10,936 bases of DNA from Lentisphaeria bacterium (GCA_017623265.1 JAGAPM010000004.1:1-10936), one strand, 5' to 3'. Shown: positions 1-6,709, numbered from the stretch's first letter. The notes: generated by a model from the letters alone, not told the origin. Translations and numbers: made by a program.

Positions 1-896
1 AGGGAGGTCATGCCACCCGGCTGAGCATAGGGTTGATATTCCGGATAATACTGAAAATAGACATTGACTCCGGCTGCAGTTTGACGCTCGGAACGGAGTT
101 TTTCTGCAGCTTTCGCCGCATAGGTGGATACCGATTCTTTCAGCTCTTCCAGATCAATGACCGGACGCCCGAAAGAGCGGGAACAGGTAATGGACTGGGA
201 AAGCGCCTCCGCATCTTCATGACCGATCACGGATTCGCCACGCAGTTCCAAAGCGGTCTTGGCAAGAGAGACATTGAAACGCTGGCGCAGCCGCACCTGA
301 TCTGCTGTTGCCAGTTGCCACGCAGTCCGGATGCCGGATGCCATCAGCTTCGGAGCAAGGCGTCTGCCAACTCCCCAGACCTCGGAAACAGGAAGACAGG
401 AAAGGATGTCCGGGATATCCTGTTTCGTCATAACAAACACACCGGACGGGCTTTTTTTGCCGATGTGGTTTGCAATCTTTGCCAGTGTTTTCGTGGGAGC
501 AAACCCAACACCGCAGGGAATGCCAACCCATTTCAGGATCGTGGAACGGATTTCCTGCCCGAATCGGTAATAATCTGTGGCTGTGGCATGGATGAAGGCT
601 TCATCAATGGAGTATTGTTCGATGTCCGGGGAAAACTCATGAAGGACTGCAATAACGCGCCGGGAAATATCCGCATAAAGTTCGTAATTGCTGGAAAGCA
701 GGGTCAGGTCCTTGCGGTCACGCAGTTCAAAGTACGGAGTCCCCATGGAAATCCCCAACGCCTTGAACTCGTTGGAACGGCTGATCACACAGCCGTCATT
801 ATTGCTCAGAACAGCAACGGGGCGCCTCTCCAACCGGGGCGCAAAAATCCGTTCGCAGGAGACAAAAAAGTTGTTTCCGTCCACCAGCCCGATCAT
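1..896 (-). CDS. umuC: UmuC-type Y-family translesion DNA polymerase, C-terminus cut off
   Basis: This is the catalytic subunit of an error-prone polymerase of the Pol V (UmuD'2C) type, which copies past DNA lesions. The 298 residues present include the first metal-binding Asp in VDGNNF (residue 6), the SCER and SNNDGCVISRS segments (residues 13-41) typical of UmuC, and the catalytic SIDEAF motif (residues 96-101, Asp98/Glu99). A helix-hairpin-helix-like WGVG stretch follows near residue 174, then the start of the little-finger domain. E. coli UmuC has about 422 residues, so roughly 120 lie beyond the left edge. The ATG at 896 is six bases after the umuD stop. An AAGGA overlapping the end of umuD serves as the ribosome binding site, so the two genes should be translationally linked. 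No frameshift or stop is seen in the part present. Confidence 0.95.
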   Translation of the reverse strand, partial: MIGLVDGNNFFVSCERIFAPRLERRPVAVLSNNDGCVISRSNEFKALGISMGTPYFELRDRKDLTLLSSNYELYADISRRVIAVLHEFSPDIEQYSIDEAFIHATATDYYRFGQEIRSTILKWVGIPCGVGFAPTKTLAKIANHIGKKSPSGVFVMTKQDIPDILSCLPVSEVWGVGRRLAPKLMASGIRTAWQLATADQVRLRQRFNVSLAKTALELRGESVIGHEDAEALSQSITCSRSFGRPVIDLEELKESVSTYAAKAAEKLRSERQTAAGVNVYFQYYPEYQPYAQPGGMTS

Positions 897-902
897 GGGA
901 AA

Positions 903-1331
903 TCATCCTTTGATAAACTGGTGGATCACAGCCGTGACAACACCGAAAATCCGCAACTCCATGCCGTCCGTAAACTGGATCGCCGGGTAATTCCGGTTCG
1001 CCGGATCTAAAACGACAGATCCATCCGGAAGATGACGAAAATATTTGACGGTGAATTCGTTATCAACACAGGCGATCACAATATTCCCCTCCTGCGCCTC
1101 CAGACTGCGATCAACGACCAGAATATCCCCGGGACGCAATCCGGCACCCAACATGGAATCACCGGCAACACGGACAAAAAAAGTGGCAGCCGGCTTCCGG
1201 ATCAGTAACTCGTTCAGATCCAGCGGGTTCTCCGCATATTGTTCCGCCGGTGAAGGAAAACCGGCAACAACAGGCGATGCCATCAGAGAAGGCATTGCAG
1301 CATCCGGCATTCTGTTCTGTTCTTCATCCAT
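903..1331 (-). CDS. umuD: UmuD-type S24 self-cleaving peptidase
   Basis: This is the partner of UmuC: a LexA-like protein that cuts itself when RecA filaments form, and whose cleaved form completes Pol V. The frame is open to 1451, but the ATG at 1331 is preferred. It gives 142 residues against 139 in E. coli, has an AGGAG at 1343-1347, and puts the predicted cleavage bond at Ala23-Gly24, one residue off the E. coli Cys24-Gly25. After the bond, GFPSPAEQYAENPLDLNELL aligns closely with E. coli UmuD. The catalytic Ser59 lies in GDSM and the catalytic Lys96 in FTVKYF, again offset by one from Ser60/Lys97. Cleavage at Ala-Gly instead of Cys-Gly is LexA-like and should be compatible with activity. 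No recognised LexA box is visible; the region just upstream is a large foldable element. Confidence 0.94.
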   Translation of the reverse strand: MDEEQNRMPDAAMPSLMASPVVAGFPSPAEQYAENPLDLNELLIRKPAATFFVRVAGDSMLGAGLRPGDILVVDRSLEAQEGNIVIACVDNEFTVKYFRHLPDGSVVLDPANRNYPAIQFTDGMELRIFGVVTAVIHQFIKG

Positions 1332-1342
1332 ATCTGGCTGTG

Positions 1343-1347
1343 CTCCT
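1343..1347 (-). promoter_or_regulatory. umuD Shine-Dalgarno AGGAG, possibly maskable
   Basis: AGGAG lies 11 bases before the ATG at 1331 and helps decide that start. CTCCT, its exact complement on the same strand, lies at 1493-1497, immediately 5' of the cloverleaf's outer stem. If the umuD transcript begins upstream of 1497, folding the element would bring the two together across a 9-base bulge and could hide the ribosome binding site. The pairing is seen in the sequence; its regulatory use is inference. Confidence 0.5.
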
Positions 1348-1356
1348 GTTTGTGGC

Positions 1357-1492
1357 GCGGGGCGGGGCGGCTGAAACAAGGCGGAAGCGGCGGACTTAAA
1401 AAAAGTCCAGCCGCATTCCGCCTTGTTTTGCAGGGCAAGCAGAGCTTGCACTGCCGGTCGTCAGCGACGACCGCAGCCGCCCCCTGCCCCGC
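1357..1492. other. Four-helix cloverleaf/cruciform element between the por-type operon and umuDC
   Basis: Nested inverted repeats account for nearly every base. The outer stem P1 pairs 1357-1373 with 1474-1492 (17 pairs, a 2-base bulge at 1484-1485). Inside it are three hairpins. P4 pairs 1374-1397 with 1403-1428 (24 pairs, single-base bulges at 1409 and 1415). P3 is 1430-1454 (4+5 pairs around a G/A mismatch). P2 is 1455-1473 (7 pairs). All three hairpins end in 5-base loops, and only base 1429 is unpaired at the junction. No protein frame with family resemblance lies here and no T-run follows P1, so it is not an ordinary terminator. It could be a structured 5' leader of umuDC, a small RNA, or a mobile palindromic DNA element. 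The fold is visible by eye; the function is unknown. Confidence 0.7.
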
Positions 1493-1515
1493 AGGAGTGC
1501 CGTATCGTTCCGGTC

Positions 1516-3006
1516 TTACTTGGAGACGCGGGCACCTTTGCACACGATATCGGCAGTCTTACCGATATTGTATGCCTTGATATTGAGTTCAAGCACTGCG
1601 GGCTTTTTGCCGTAATTTTCCTTGAGGGATTCGATCATGGCGCAGTCCACATCTGCTTTTTCGTCTTCGTTCATGAAGCAATCCTGCATCATGCGGGCGA
1701 TCAGACCGAGGATGACGCTGTTGGCGACGCGCAGGTCGCCCAGCTGTTCGGCAATTTCGCCTGCATTGATCCCGTAGACCGTCTTATCTGCGGAAAGTTC
1801 CGGCAGGGTGATGGTGGAGGTATCGTAGATGAGGACGCCGCCTTCCGCCAGCTGACCGAGGAACTTATCCACGGAGGGCTGGTTCAGACAGACCATCATG
1901 GAGCAGTTGAAGTCTGCCTGCGGAGAACCGATGGGACCGCGGCTGAACACGATGGAGCAGTTGGCGGTACCGCCGCGCATTTCCGGACCGTAGGAGGGCA
2001 GCCAGGAAACGTTGAAGTTGCGGAGTTTGCCAACGGTTGCGATCACATGACCGAGGGACAGCACGCCCTGACCACCGAAGCCGCAGATCTTCACGGAACG
2101 CTCCTGATCGAACACTTCGCTCTTGTACTGGAAGTCATCATCCACGGCGCGTTCGGTTTCCACGGGGAACAGGAGTTCCTTGACCTTGTCGGCATCATAG
2201 ATCGGCTCGGCACGAACGATCGCTTCCCGTTCTGCGCTGACATCTTTCTTCAGCCCCAACGGGTAGTACTGGCTCATCTTCGTATCGAGGAATTCGTTCA
2301 TTTCCTTTGCCTTCATCTTCAGGTTGATGGGGCAGCCGGAGAGGAATTCAACGAAGGAGAAGCCCTTCTTGTCGATGGTGTTCTGAATGGCTTTGCGGAC
2401 TGCACGGCGTGCAGTCATGATGTTTTTCACGCTGCTGAGTGCGCAGCGTTCCACGTACACCGGCGCTTCAAATTGAGCGATCATTTCAGCGACCTTGATG
2501 GGATAGCCGGAATCCAGAATGGTTCTGCCGTTGGGGCTGGTGACGGTCTTCTGACCGACCAGAGTAGTGGGTGCCATCTGACCGCCGGTCATACCGTAGA
2601 TGGCGTTATTCACAAAGAACACCACCATGTTTTCGCCGCGGTTTGCCGCCTGCAGAATGTGGTTGAATCCGATGGATGCCAGGTCGCCGTCCCCCTGATA
2701 GCCGATGACCACGTTTTCGGGATCGGTACGGGAGAAAGCCGTGGCAACTGCGGGCGCACGGCCGTGGGCACATTCCACGGAGTGGCAGTCAAAGTAGTAG
2801 TAAGCAAACACGGAGCAGCCGACCGGGCAAACGATGACCGCACGATCTTTGATGCCCATATCTGCGATCGCTTCTGCGATCAGTTTGTGCAGGATCCCGT
2901 GGCCGCAGCCGGGGCAGTAGTGCATGTTGGTCTTGTTGGGACCGGGGCGGCGTTCAAACTTCGGGAAGAAGCCTGCAGGACGGGAAAATTTAACGATCTC
3001 AGACAT
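1516..3006 (-). CDS. 2-oxoacid:ferredoxin oxidoreductase, fused thiamine-diphosphate (beta) and gamma subunits
   Basis: This is the catalytic part of a ferredoxin-linked 2-oxoacid oxidoreductase that converts a 2-oxoacid and CoA to acyl-CoA, CO2 and reduced ferredoxin in the cytoplasm. Residues 1-290 are the thiamine-diphosphate subunit: HYCPGCGHG (29-37), and the cofactor/Mg motif GDGD (105-108) ending in NN (133-134). Residues 303-496 form the gamma domain, with GFGGQG (309-314) and PSYGPEMRGG (337-346). Many relatives encode these as separate proteins of about 250-280 and 180-190 residues; here they are one 496-residue chain. The frame is open from 3036, but the ATG at 3006 is chosen because GGAGG sits 8 bases before it and the usual N-terminus starts there. 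It overlaps the alpha-subunit stop by 8 bases. Substrate (branched-chain, 2-oxoglutarate or pyruvate) cannot be settled from motifs. Confidence 0.92.
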   Translation of the reverse strand: MSEIVKFSRPAGFFPKFERRPGPNKTNMHYCPGCGHGILHKLIAEAIADMGIKDRAVIVCPVGCSVFAYYYFDCHSVECAHGRAPAVATAFSRTDPENVVIGYQGDGDLASIGFNHILQAANRGENMVVFFVNNAIYGMTGGQMAPTTLVGQKTVTSPNGRTILDSGYPIKVAEMIAQFEAPVYVERCALSSVKNIMTARRAVRKAIQNTIDKKGFSFVEFLSGCPINLKMKAKEMNEFLDTKMSQYYPLGLKKDVSAEREAIVRAEPIYDADKVKELLFPVETERAVDDDFQYKSEVFDQERSVKICGFGGQGVLSLGHVIATVGKLRNFNVSWLPSYGPEMRGGTANCSIVFSRGPIGSPQADFNCSMMVCLNQPSVDKFLGQLAEGGVLIYDTSTITLPELSADKTVYGINAGEIAEQLGDLRVANSVILGLIARMMQDCFMNEDEKADVDCAMIESLKENYGKKPAVLELNIKAYNIGKTADIVCKGARVSK

Positions 3007-4072
3007 TGGTGCATCCTCCGATCTGTTCTTTGGCACGTTTTACGATTTCTTCGACGCTGGGCACATTACCGCCCATACGGTTCAGCAGGGTGACAGGAAC
3101 CTTGCATTCGATGGCAAGGCGGATGTCATCAATCATCATTCCGTTGCTCATTTCCACGGAAATAAACTGCTTGATGCCGTTGTCAGCAGCCTGTTTCATA
3201 GCATTGACGGGGAACGGGAAGAGAGTCTGGGGACGGATCATACCGATCTTGATCCCTTCCGCACGGAGGATATCTGCGGCGGTTCTCGCCATACGGGAGG
3301 AGATACCGTACGCCACAAAGGCATATTCTGCATCATCCATCTTATACAGTTCCGCACGCTGTTCTTTGGCACAGATCTCTGCATACTTTTTGTTCAGACG
3401 GATATTCAGTTCTTCCAGATCCTTCGGCTCCATGTAGATGGAGGAAACGCAGTTTTTCGTTTCGTTGACCCGGTTCAACGCCCAGCTCTGGGGAGCGCGG
3501 CGGGGACGGGGTTCGGGGAGTTCCAGTTTTTCCATCATCTGCCCGATCATACCGTCCGTCAGCACGTAGACGGGCATACGGTATTCATCTGCCAGATCGA
3601 AGGCAAGCATGGTCAGTTCGCACATTTCCTGCACAGAACCGGGAGCCAGCACGATCACTTTGTAACCGCCGTGACCGCCGCCCTTGACTACCTGATTGTA
3701 GTCGGACTGTTCGGGAGCAATGTTGCCGAGTCCGGGGCCTCCGCGCATAATGTCAGCGATCACGCAGGGCAGTTCCGCGCCTGCGATGTAGGAAACGCCT
3801 TCCTGTTTGAGGCTGATCCCCAGACCGGAAGAAGCAGTCATACAGCGTCTGCCGGCAGCAGCGGCACCATAAACCATGTTGATGGATGCGATTTCACATT
3901 CCGCCTGAATAAAAGTTCTGCCCAGTGCGGGGAAAAGTTTTGCAGATGCGTGAGCGATTTCGCTGGCGGGGGTGATGGGATAACCGAAATATGCTTCACA
4001 ACCGGCAAGAAGTGCGCCGTAAACGACTGCTTCGTTGCCTTTGAGCAGGATCTTGTTTGTACGCTTTGCCAT
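2999..4072 (-). CDS. vorB: 2-oxoacid:ferredoxin oxidoreductase alpha subunit, VorB/KorA type
   Basis: At 357 residues this matches the alpha subunits labelled VorB (3-methyl-2-oxobutanoate) or KorA (2-oxoglutarate). It has GNEAVVYGALLAGCEAYFGY followed by PITPASE (residues 12-38), the acidic QAECEIAS segment (56-63) where the pyrimidine-binding Glu is expected, SSGLGISLKQEG (81-92), and RGGPGLGNIAPEQSD (110-124), all characteristic of this pyrimidine-binding fold. It lies between the ferredoxin subunit (3-base gap) and the fused beta-gamma subunit (8-base overlap), so the three should assemble into one complex. GGAGGAG is placed 9 bases before the ATG. The gene order ferredoxin-alpha-beta-gamma is the one usual for Vor/Kor. 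The symbol follows family resemblance; actual substrate is uncertain. Confidence 0.88.
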   Translation of the reverse strand: MAKRTNKILLKGNEAVVYGALLAGCEAYFGYPITPASEIAHASAKLFPALGRTFIQAECEIASINMVYGAAAAGRRCMTASSGLGISLKQEGVSYIAGAELPCVIADIMRGGPGLGNIAPEQSDYNQVVKGGGHGGYKVIVLAPGSVQEMCELTMLAFDLADEYRMPVYVLTDGMIGQMMEKLELPEPRPRRAPQSWALNRVNETKNCVSSIYMEPKDLEELNIRLNKKYAEICAKEQRAELYKMDDAEYAFVAYGISSRMARTAADILRAEGIKIGMIRPQTLFPFPVNAMKQAADNGIKQFISVEMSNGMMIDDIRLAIECKVPVTLLNRMGGNVPSVEEIVKRAKEQIGGCTNV

Positions 4073-4075
4073 GAT

Positions 4076-4315
4076 TCAGTTCTCCTCCACGATTTCCACA
4101 ATGGTGATCGCACCCGGTTCGGGACATGAGTAGAAACAGCCGCCACAGCCAATGCAGCCGCTGCCCTGATAGGTGGCGAATGTTACGCCCATCTGATTGA
4201 GTTTCGTTCCCATGCTCAACACGCCTTTGGGACAGGCGGCGACGCAGCGTTCGCAGCCCTTACATTCCTCGGAGGCGATGTCGCAACGGAAAACTTTTGC
4301 TTTTCTTGCTTCCAT
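4076..4315 (-). CDS. 2[4Fe-4S] ferredoxin (delta) subunit of the 2-oxoacid oxidoreductase
   Basis: This 79-residue protein carries two CxxCxxCxxxCP clusters, Cys18-21-24-28 and Cys54-57-60-64, each expected to ligate one [4Fe-4S] cluster; Cys11 is extra. It is the electron-transfer (VorD/KorD-like) subunit that passes electrons from the thiamine-diphosphate site to soluble ferredoxin. It is first in the operon, with the promoter at 4359-4387 and an AAGGAG 11 bases before the ATG at 4315. The alpha-subunit gene begins 3 bases after its stop. The short length and the absence of other domains rule out a larger ferredoxin-like dehydrogenase subunit. Confidence 0.93.
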   Translation of the reverse strand: MEARKAKVFRCDIASEECKGCERCVAACPKGVLSMGTKLNQMGVTFATYQGSGCIGCGGCFYSCPEPGAITIVEIVEEN

Positions 4316-4358
4316 AATTATTTTTACTCCTTCCGGATTTAATTTTTTCGGAGCCTAT

Positions 4359-4387
4359 AATATAACATAGAAAAATCCTTTTTTCAA
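4359..4387 (-). promoter_or_regulatory. Sigma70-type promoter of the oxidoreductase operon
   Basis: Read on the minus strand, the -35 TTGAAA (4387-4382) and the -10 TATATT (4364-4359) are separated by exactly 17 bases. A start near 4352 would leave a leader of about 35-40 bases before the ferredoxin ATG. No terminator or operator is visible in the leader. Confidence 0.7.
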
Positions 4388-4404
4388 ACAAATTCCAAAA
4401 AAAC

Positions 4405-4433
4405 TTGCAAAAAGAGTGAACCGGTGGTATATT
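4405..4433 (+). promoter_or_regulatory. Sigma70-type promoter of the 271-residue membrane protein gene
   Basis: TTGCAA (4405-4410) and TATATT (4428-4433) are 17 bases apart. A start near 4440 gives a leader of about 50 bases. It is divergent from the oxidoreductase promoter, and the two -35 boxes are 17 bases apart, so regulators bound between them could affect both. The rest of the 4316-4488 gap is AT-rich leader with nothing else recognised. Confidence 0.7.
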
Positions 4434-4488
4434 ATGCGGATCAGTACAAAGAACAACACAATATCAAAACAAGGATATTCAACACACC

Positions 4489-5304
4489 ATGATTTCTCCT
4501 ATCATCTCTGTCATTGTGGGCTTGGGCATGTACTTCGCATGTCTGAAGACCGGCTTCTACGAACAGCATCCGGTCTGGTCTATCATCTTCTGTATTCTTG
4601 CCTTTCTGGCAGTGCAGATCATTATTTCTCTGGTCATCCGCAAACTTTCCAACCGGATCACCGTGGTATTGCAGGGAATCATGCAGGAGACCCAGCGTAA
4701 GATCACGGTGAAACAGAATCAGTTCATGCGCCGTCCCCTCGGTCAGGAACAGATGATCAAGGAACTGGAAAAGGAACAGGCGATCGGAATCGACCAGATG
4801 ATCAAGGCGCTGGATCTTTACAAACCGCTTTGTCTCTGGCAGCCCATGCTCAAAAAGCAGGTCAACACCATGCGGATGATGTTCTGCTACCAGAAGCGGG
4901 AATTTGATCAGGTGGATGTACTGCTGAAAAACTGTCTGCTGATGGACGCACAATCCATCAGCATGAAAATGGCGCGCATGTACGCCAATAAGGAAGAAGA
5001 CAAGGCACTGGATAAATTCTATAAGAGAAAATGCTTCCGCTTCCGGGGCAACGACGCAGTTCTCACTGCATCCGTTTACGCCTGGATCCTGGTGAAACGG
5101 GAACGGTTCGATGATGCGATCAAAGCGCTTGCTGATGCGAAAGTCCGCACTGCCGACAACCCGGTGATCGTGAAGAACTGGGAAGCGCTGGTAAACGGCA
5201 AAATCAAACATTTCAGCAATTCGCAGATCGGCGATACCTGGTATGCGCTCTATCTGGAAAAGCCGAAGATGCAGAAGGTCCAGCAGAACGTCCGTTACCG
5301 CTGA
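4489..5304 (+). CDS. Membrane protein with two N-terminal helices and a TPR-like cytoplasmic part, function unknown
   Basis: I do not recognise this 271-residue protein. Hydrophobic segments at about residues 3-22 and 29-51 should form a membrane hairpin with both termini on the same side. A basic, amphipathic linker (52-75) follows, then a soluble, mostly helical part. Residues 95-250 look like degenerate helix-turn-helix repeats: the segment AWILVKRERFDDAIKALADA (187-206) has the spacing of a TPR helix pair, and a similar pair precedes it near 137-165. That suggests a membrane-anchored scaffold for protein contacts, but no catalytic motif is visible. The ATG at 4489 has AAGGA 13 bases upstream, somewhat far. 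It has its own promoter at 4405-4433 and terminator at 5328-5353, so it is probably a single-gene unit. Confidence 0.8.
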   Translation: MISPIISVIVGLGMYFACLKTGFYEQHPVWSIIFCILAFLAVQIIISLVIRKLSNRITVVLQGIMQETQRKITVKQNQFMRRPLGQEQMIKELEKEQAIGIDQMIKALDLYKPLCLWQPMLKKQVNTMRMMFCYQKREFDQVDVLLKNCLLMDAQSISMKMARMYANKEEDKALDKFYKRKCFRFRGNDAVLTASVYAWILVKRERFDDAIKALADAKVRTADNPVIVKNWEALVNGKIKHFSNSQIGDTWYALYLEKPKMQKVQQNVRYR

Positions 5305-5327
5305 CCGGTTGTAAAAACCGACTTTCC

Positions 5328-5353
5328 AAGCCGTCCTCCGGGGCGGCTTTTTT
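5328..5353 (+). terminator. Intrinsic terminator after the membrane protein gene
   Basis: The stem GCCGTCC (5330-5336) pairs with GGGCGGC (5341-5347), with one G-T pair and a 4-base loop, extended by two A-T pairs, and runs into six T residues. It lies 24 bases after the stop at 5304. Confidence 0.88.
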
Positions 5354-5374
5354 GTTGTAAAAGTCATTTAATTC

Positions 5375-5402
5375 TTGCATTTGAAAAAATACATGCTATA
5401 TT
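5375..5402 (+). promoter_or_regulatory. Promoter of metallophosphoesterase copy 1
   Basis: TTGCAT (5375-5380), a 16-base spacer starting TTGAA and ending TGC, and TATATT (5397-5402). The same boxes, spacer length and spacer ends recur before copies 2 and 3. Confidence 0.75.
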
Positions 5403-5403
5403 T

Positions 5404-5434
5404 CTCCGGTCTTTTACACGAACTTCAACCGGAG
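5404..5434 (+). promoter_or_regulatory. Leader inverted repeat overlapping the Shine-Dalgarno, copy 1
   Basis: CTCCGGT (5404-5410) is perfectly complementary to ACCGGAG (5428-5434) across 17 bases, and flanking T/A pairs can extend the stem. The right arm contains GGAG, the ribosome binding site, 8 bases before the ATG. The likely transcription start (about 5409) falls inside the left arm, so this may act as a DNA operator at least as well as an RNA hairpin. Confidence 0.55.
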
Positions 5435-5442
5435 AAAAAACA

Positions 5443-6567
5443 ATGAAACTCTTCCTCCGAACGGCATTTCTGTTTGTCATGCTGTTCGCCCTGTCGATCT
5501 GTACCGCCCAGGATTCCTACCGTATCGTTTTTCTCGGTGATACCCACTATGATGCAGAAGATGTAAACCTTCACCCGGAAGGCATCTCCTCTCCATCCGC
5601 ACGCGACACGGAAATGTGGAAGGAGCGGCTGCCGAAACTGTTGACCGCCGCCAGTAAAAAGGCATCAGAAGCCAATACTGCTTTCATTCTTCAGGGCGGC
5701 GACATGGTGGAAGGCGGCAGCGGGACGGCGGATGCCCATAAAAATATGCTGGAAGCCGGATACAAAAAATTACAGAGCTATTTTTCCGTTCCGGTACTCA
5801 CCACCTGCGGCAATCATGATATCAGCACGAAAATCCGGAAGGGCGAACCGTATCCGGCACAGATCTACGAAAAATTTTTACAGCAAAATGTTTTGCCCGC
5901 TCTCAATAAAACGGAAGGAATAAAAGTTCTTTCTGCGTTCAATAACAATCACTCTTCAGCAAAGACAAATATTGCATTCCGCTACGGAAAAGATCTTTAT
6001 CTGCTGATGAATTTCAACAGTTACGGTCCGGACCTTGACAAACTGAAAGAGGTTCTGGAGCAAAACGCCGATGCCCGCTATAAAATCATTCTGAGCCATG
6101 CCGGTCCCCTCCCCTGGGACCGCAGCTGGCGTCCGGAATGGCGTTTGTACGGATATGTTAAAATGGAAAAAGAAAAACGCGATGCCGCACTGGAGCTGTT
6201 CCAGAAATACAACTGTATCTTCCTGACCGGTCATTATCACGGTGTTTCCTATCTGGAATATGCCACGGAAAAAGGCACGATTCATCAACTTATGAACAGT
6301 TGCGTCTGGACACCGAATATTACAGAAAATTTTGCATTCAAAACCACAACTCCGGAAAATTACGGATCCCGGATCCTGGTATCGAAAAACCTGACTCCGA
6401 AGGTCAGCCAGGAACTGGTGGACTTCTTCAAGCCCGGCATTAAAAAATATTACAACGGAAACGGTGCCGGTTATATGACGCTGGACCTCAACGATCAGAA
6501 TGTCACGGTCAACTATTATCACCGGGATGAAAACACACCCTCCGCCACATTCACGATCACGAAGTAA
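5443..6567 (+). CDS. Secreted calcineurin-like metallophosphoesterase, copy 1
   Basis: This 374-residue protein begins with a Sec signal peptide (basic MKLFLR, hydrophobic core 7-20, likely cut after CTA at residue 22). It then shows all five metal-binding blocks of the calcineurin-like fold: GDTH (Asp33, His35), GGDMVEGG (Asp87), GNHD (123-126), SHAG (His219) and GHYH (263-266). It should be an exported two-metal hydrolase of a phosphate ester, but family motifs do not tell whether the substrate is nucleotide, lipid, glycan or protein. A short C-terminal beta-rich tail (about 340-374) is shared by all three copies. There is no acceptable lipobox, since Ile precedes the only Cys in the signal. 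It has its own promoter, leader and terminator and is the first of three tandem paralogues. Confidence 0.9.
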   Translation: MKLFLRTAFLFVMLFALSICTAQDSYRIVFLGDTHYDAEDVNLHPEGISSPSARDTEMWKERLPKLLTAASKKASEANTAFILQGGDMVEGGSGTADAHKNMLEAGYKKLQSYFSVPVLTTCGNHDISTKIRKGEPYPAQIYEKFLQQNVLPALNKTEGIKVLSAFNNNHSSAKTNIAFRYGKDLYLLMNFNSYGPDLDKLKEVLEQNADARYKIILSHAGPLPWDRSWRPEWRLYGYVKMEKEKRDAALELFQKYNCIFLTGHYHGVSYLEYATEKGTIHQLMNSCVWTPNITENFAFKTTTPENYGSRILVSKNLTPKVSQELVDFFKPGIKKYYNGNGAGYMTLDLNDQNVTVNYYHRDENTPSATFTITK

Positions 6568-6589
6568 GATCCGAGCAAGTCTGAAACGG

Positions 6590-6616
6590 AAAGCCGTCTT
6601 GCCCGGACGGCTTTTT
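6590..6616 (+). terminator. Intrinsic terminator after metallophosphoesterase copy 1
   Basis: AAAGCCGTC (6590-6598) pairs with GACGGCTTT (6606-6614) over a 7-base loop and ends in a run of five T. The stem resembles the terminator upstream of copy 1, and similarity continues into the next promoter, so the terminator may belong to the duplicated unit. Confidence 0.88.
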
Positions 6617-6639
6617 CATTTTAAAAGTTCGTTTCATTC

Positions 6640-6667
6640 TTGCATTTGAAGGAGAGTGTGCTATATT
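6640..6667 (+). promoter_or_regulatory. Promoter of metallophosphoesterase copy 2
   Basis: TTGCAT (6640-6645), 16-base spacer starting TTGAA and ending TGC, TATATT (6662-6667). It lies directly after the copy 1 terminator. Confidence 0.75.
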
Positions 6668-6671
6668 TTTT

Positions 6672-6701
6672 CCGGTTCCTCATACAAAAAATCAACCGGA
6701 G
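6672..6701 (+). promoter_or_regulatory. Leader inverted repeat overlapping the Shine-Dalgarno, copy 2
   Basis: CCGGTT (6672-6677) pairs with AACCGG (6694-6699); the preceding T pairs with the A at 6700. The GGAG ribosome binding site (6698-6701) begins inside the right arm, 8 bases before the ATG at 6710. The arrangement matches copies 1 and 3 while the loop sequence differs, which points to conservation of the arms. Confidence 0.5.
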
Positions 6702-6709
6702 TAAAATAA

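Noticed and set aside
33..1010. Open frame of 325 codons on the plus strand
   Set aside because: It is antisense to umuC, whose SIDEAF and SNNDGC motifs are unmistakable; the plus-strand product shows no recognisable domain.
1357..1492. Integron attC site or intrinsic terminator
   Set aside because: attC sites are single hairpins with GTTRRRY/RYYYAAC ends, which are not found here. No T-run follows the outer stem in either direction; the only T/A run sits in the loop of the longest hairpin.
1423..3093. Long open frame of 556 codons on the plus strand
   Set aside because: It starts at TTG inside the cloverleaf and runs antisense to the fused oxidoreductase subunit. The product is rich in His, Asp and Gly without any family motif, a typical shadow of a strongly biased gene.
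2924..4129. Open frame of 401 codons on the plus strand
   Set aside because: Antisense to the alpha subunit and the ends of its neighbours; no ribosome binding site and no motif.
5443..5514. Lipoprotein signal around Cys20 of the phosphoesterases
   Set aside because: The residue before Cys is Ile or Val, not Gly, Ala or Ser, so a lipobox is unlikely; cleavage after Cys-Thr-Ala by signal peptidase I fits better.
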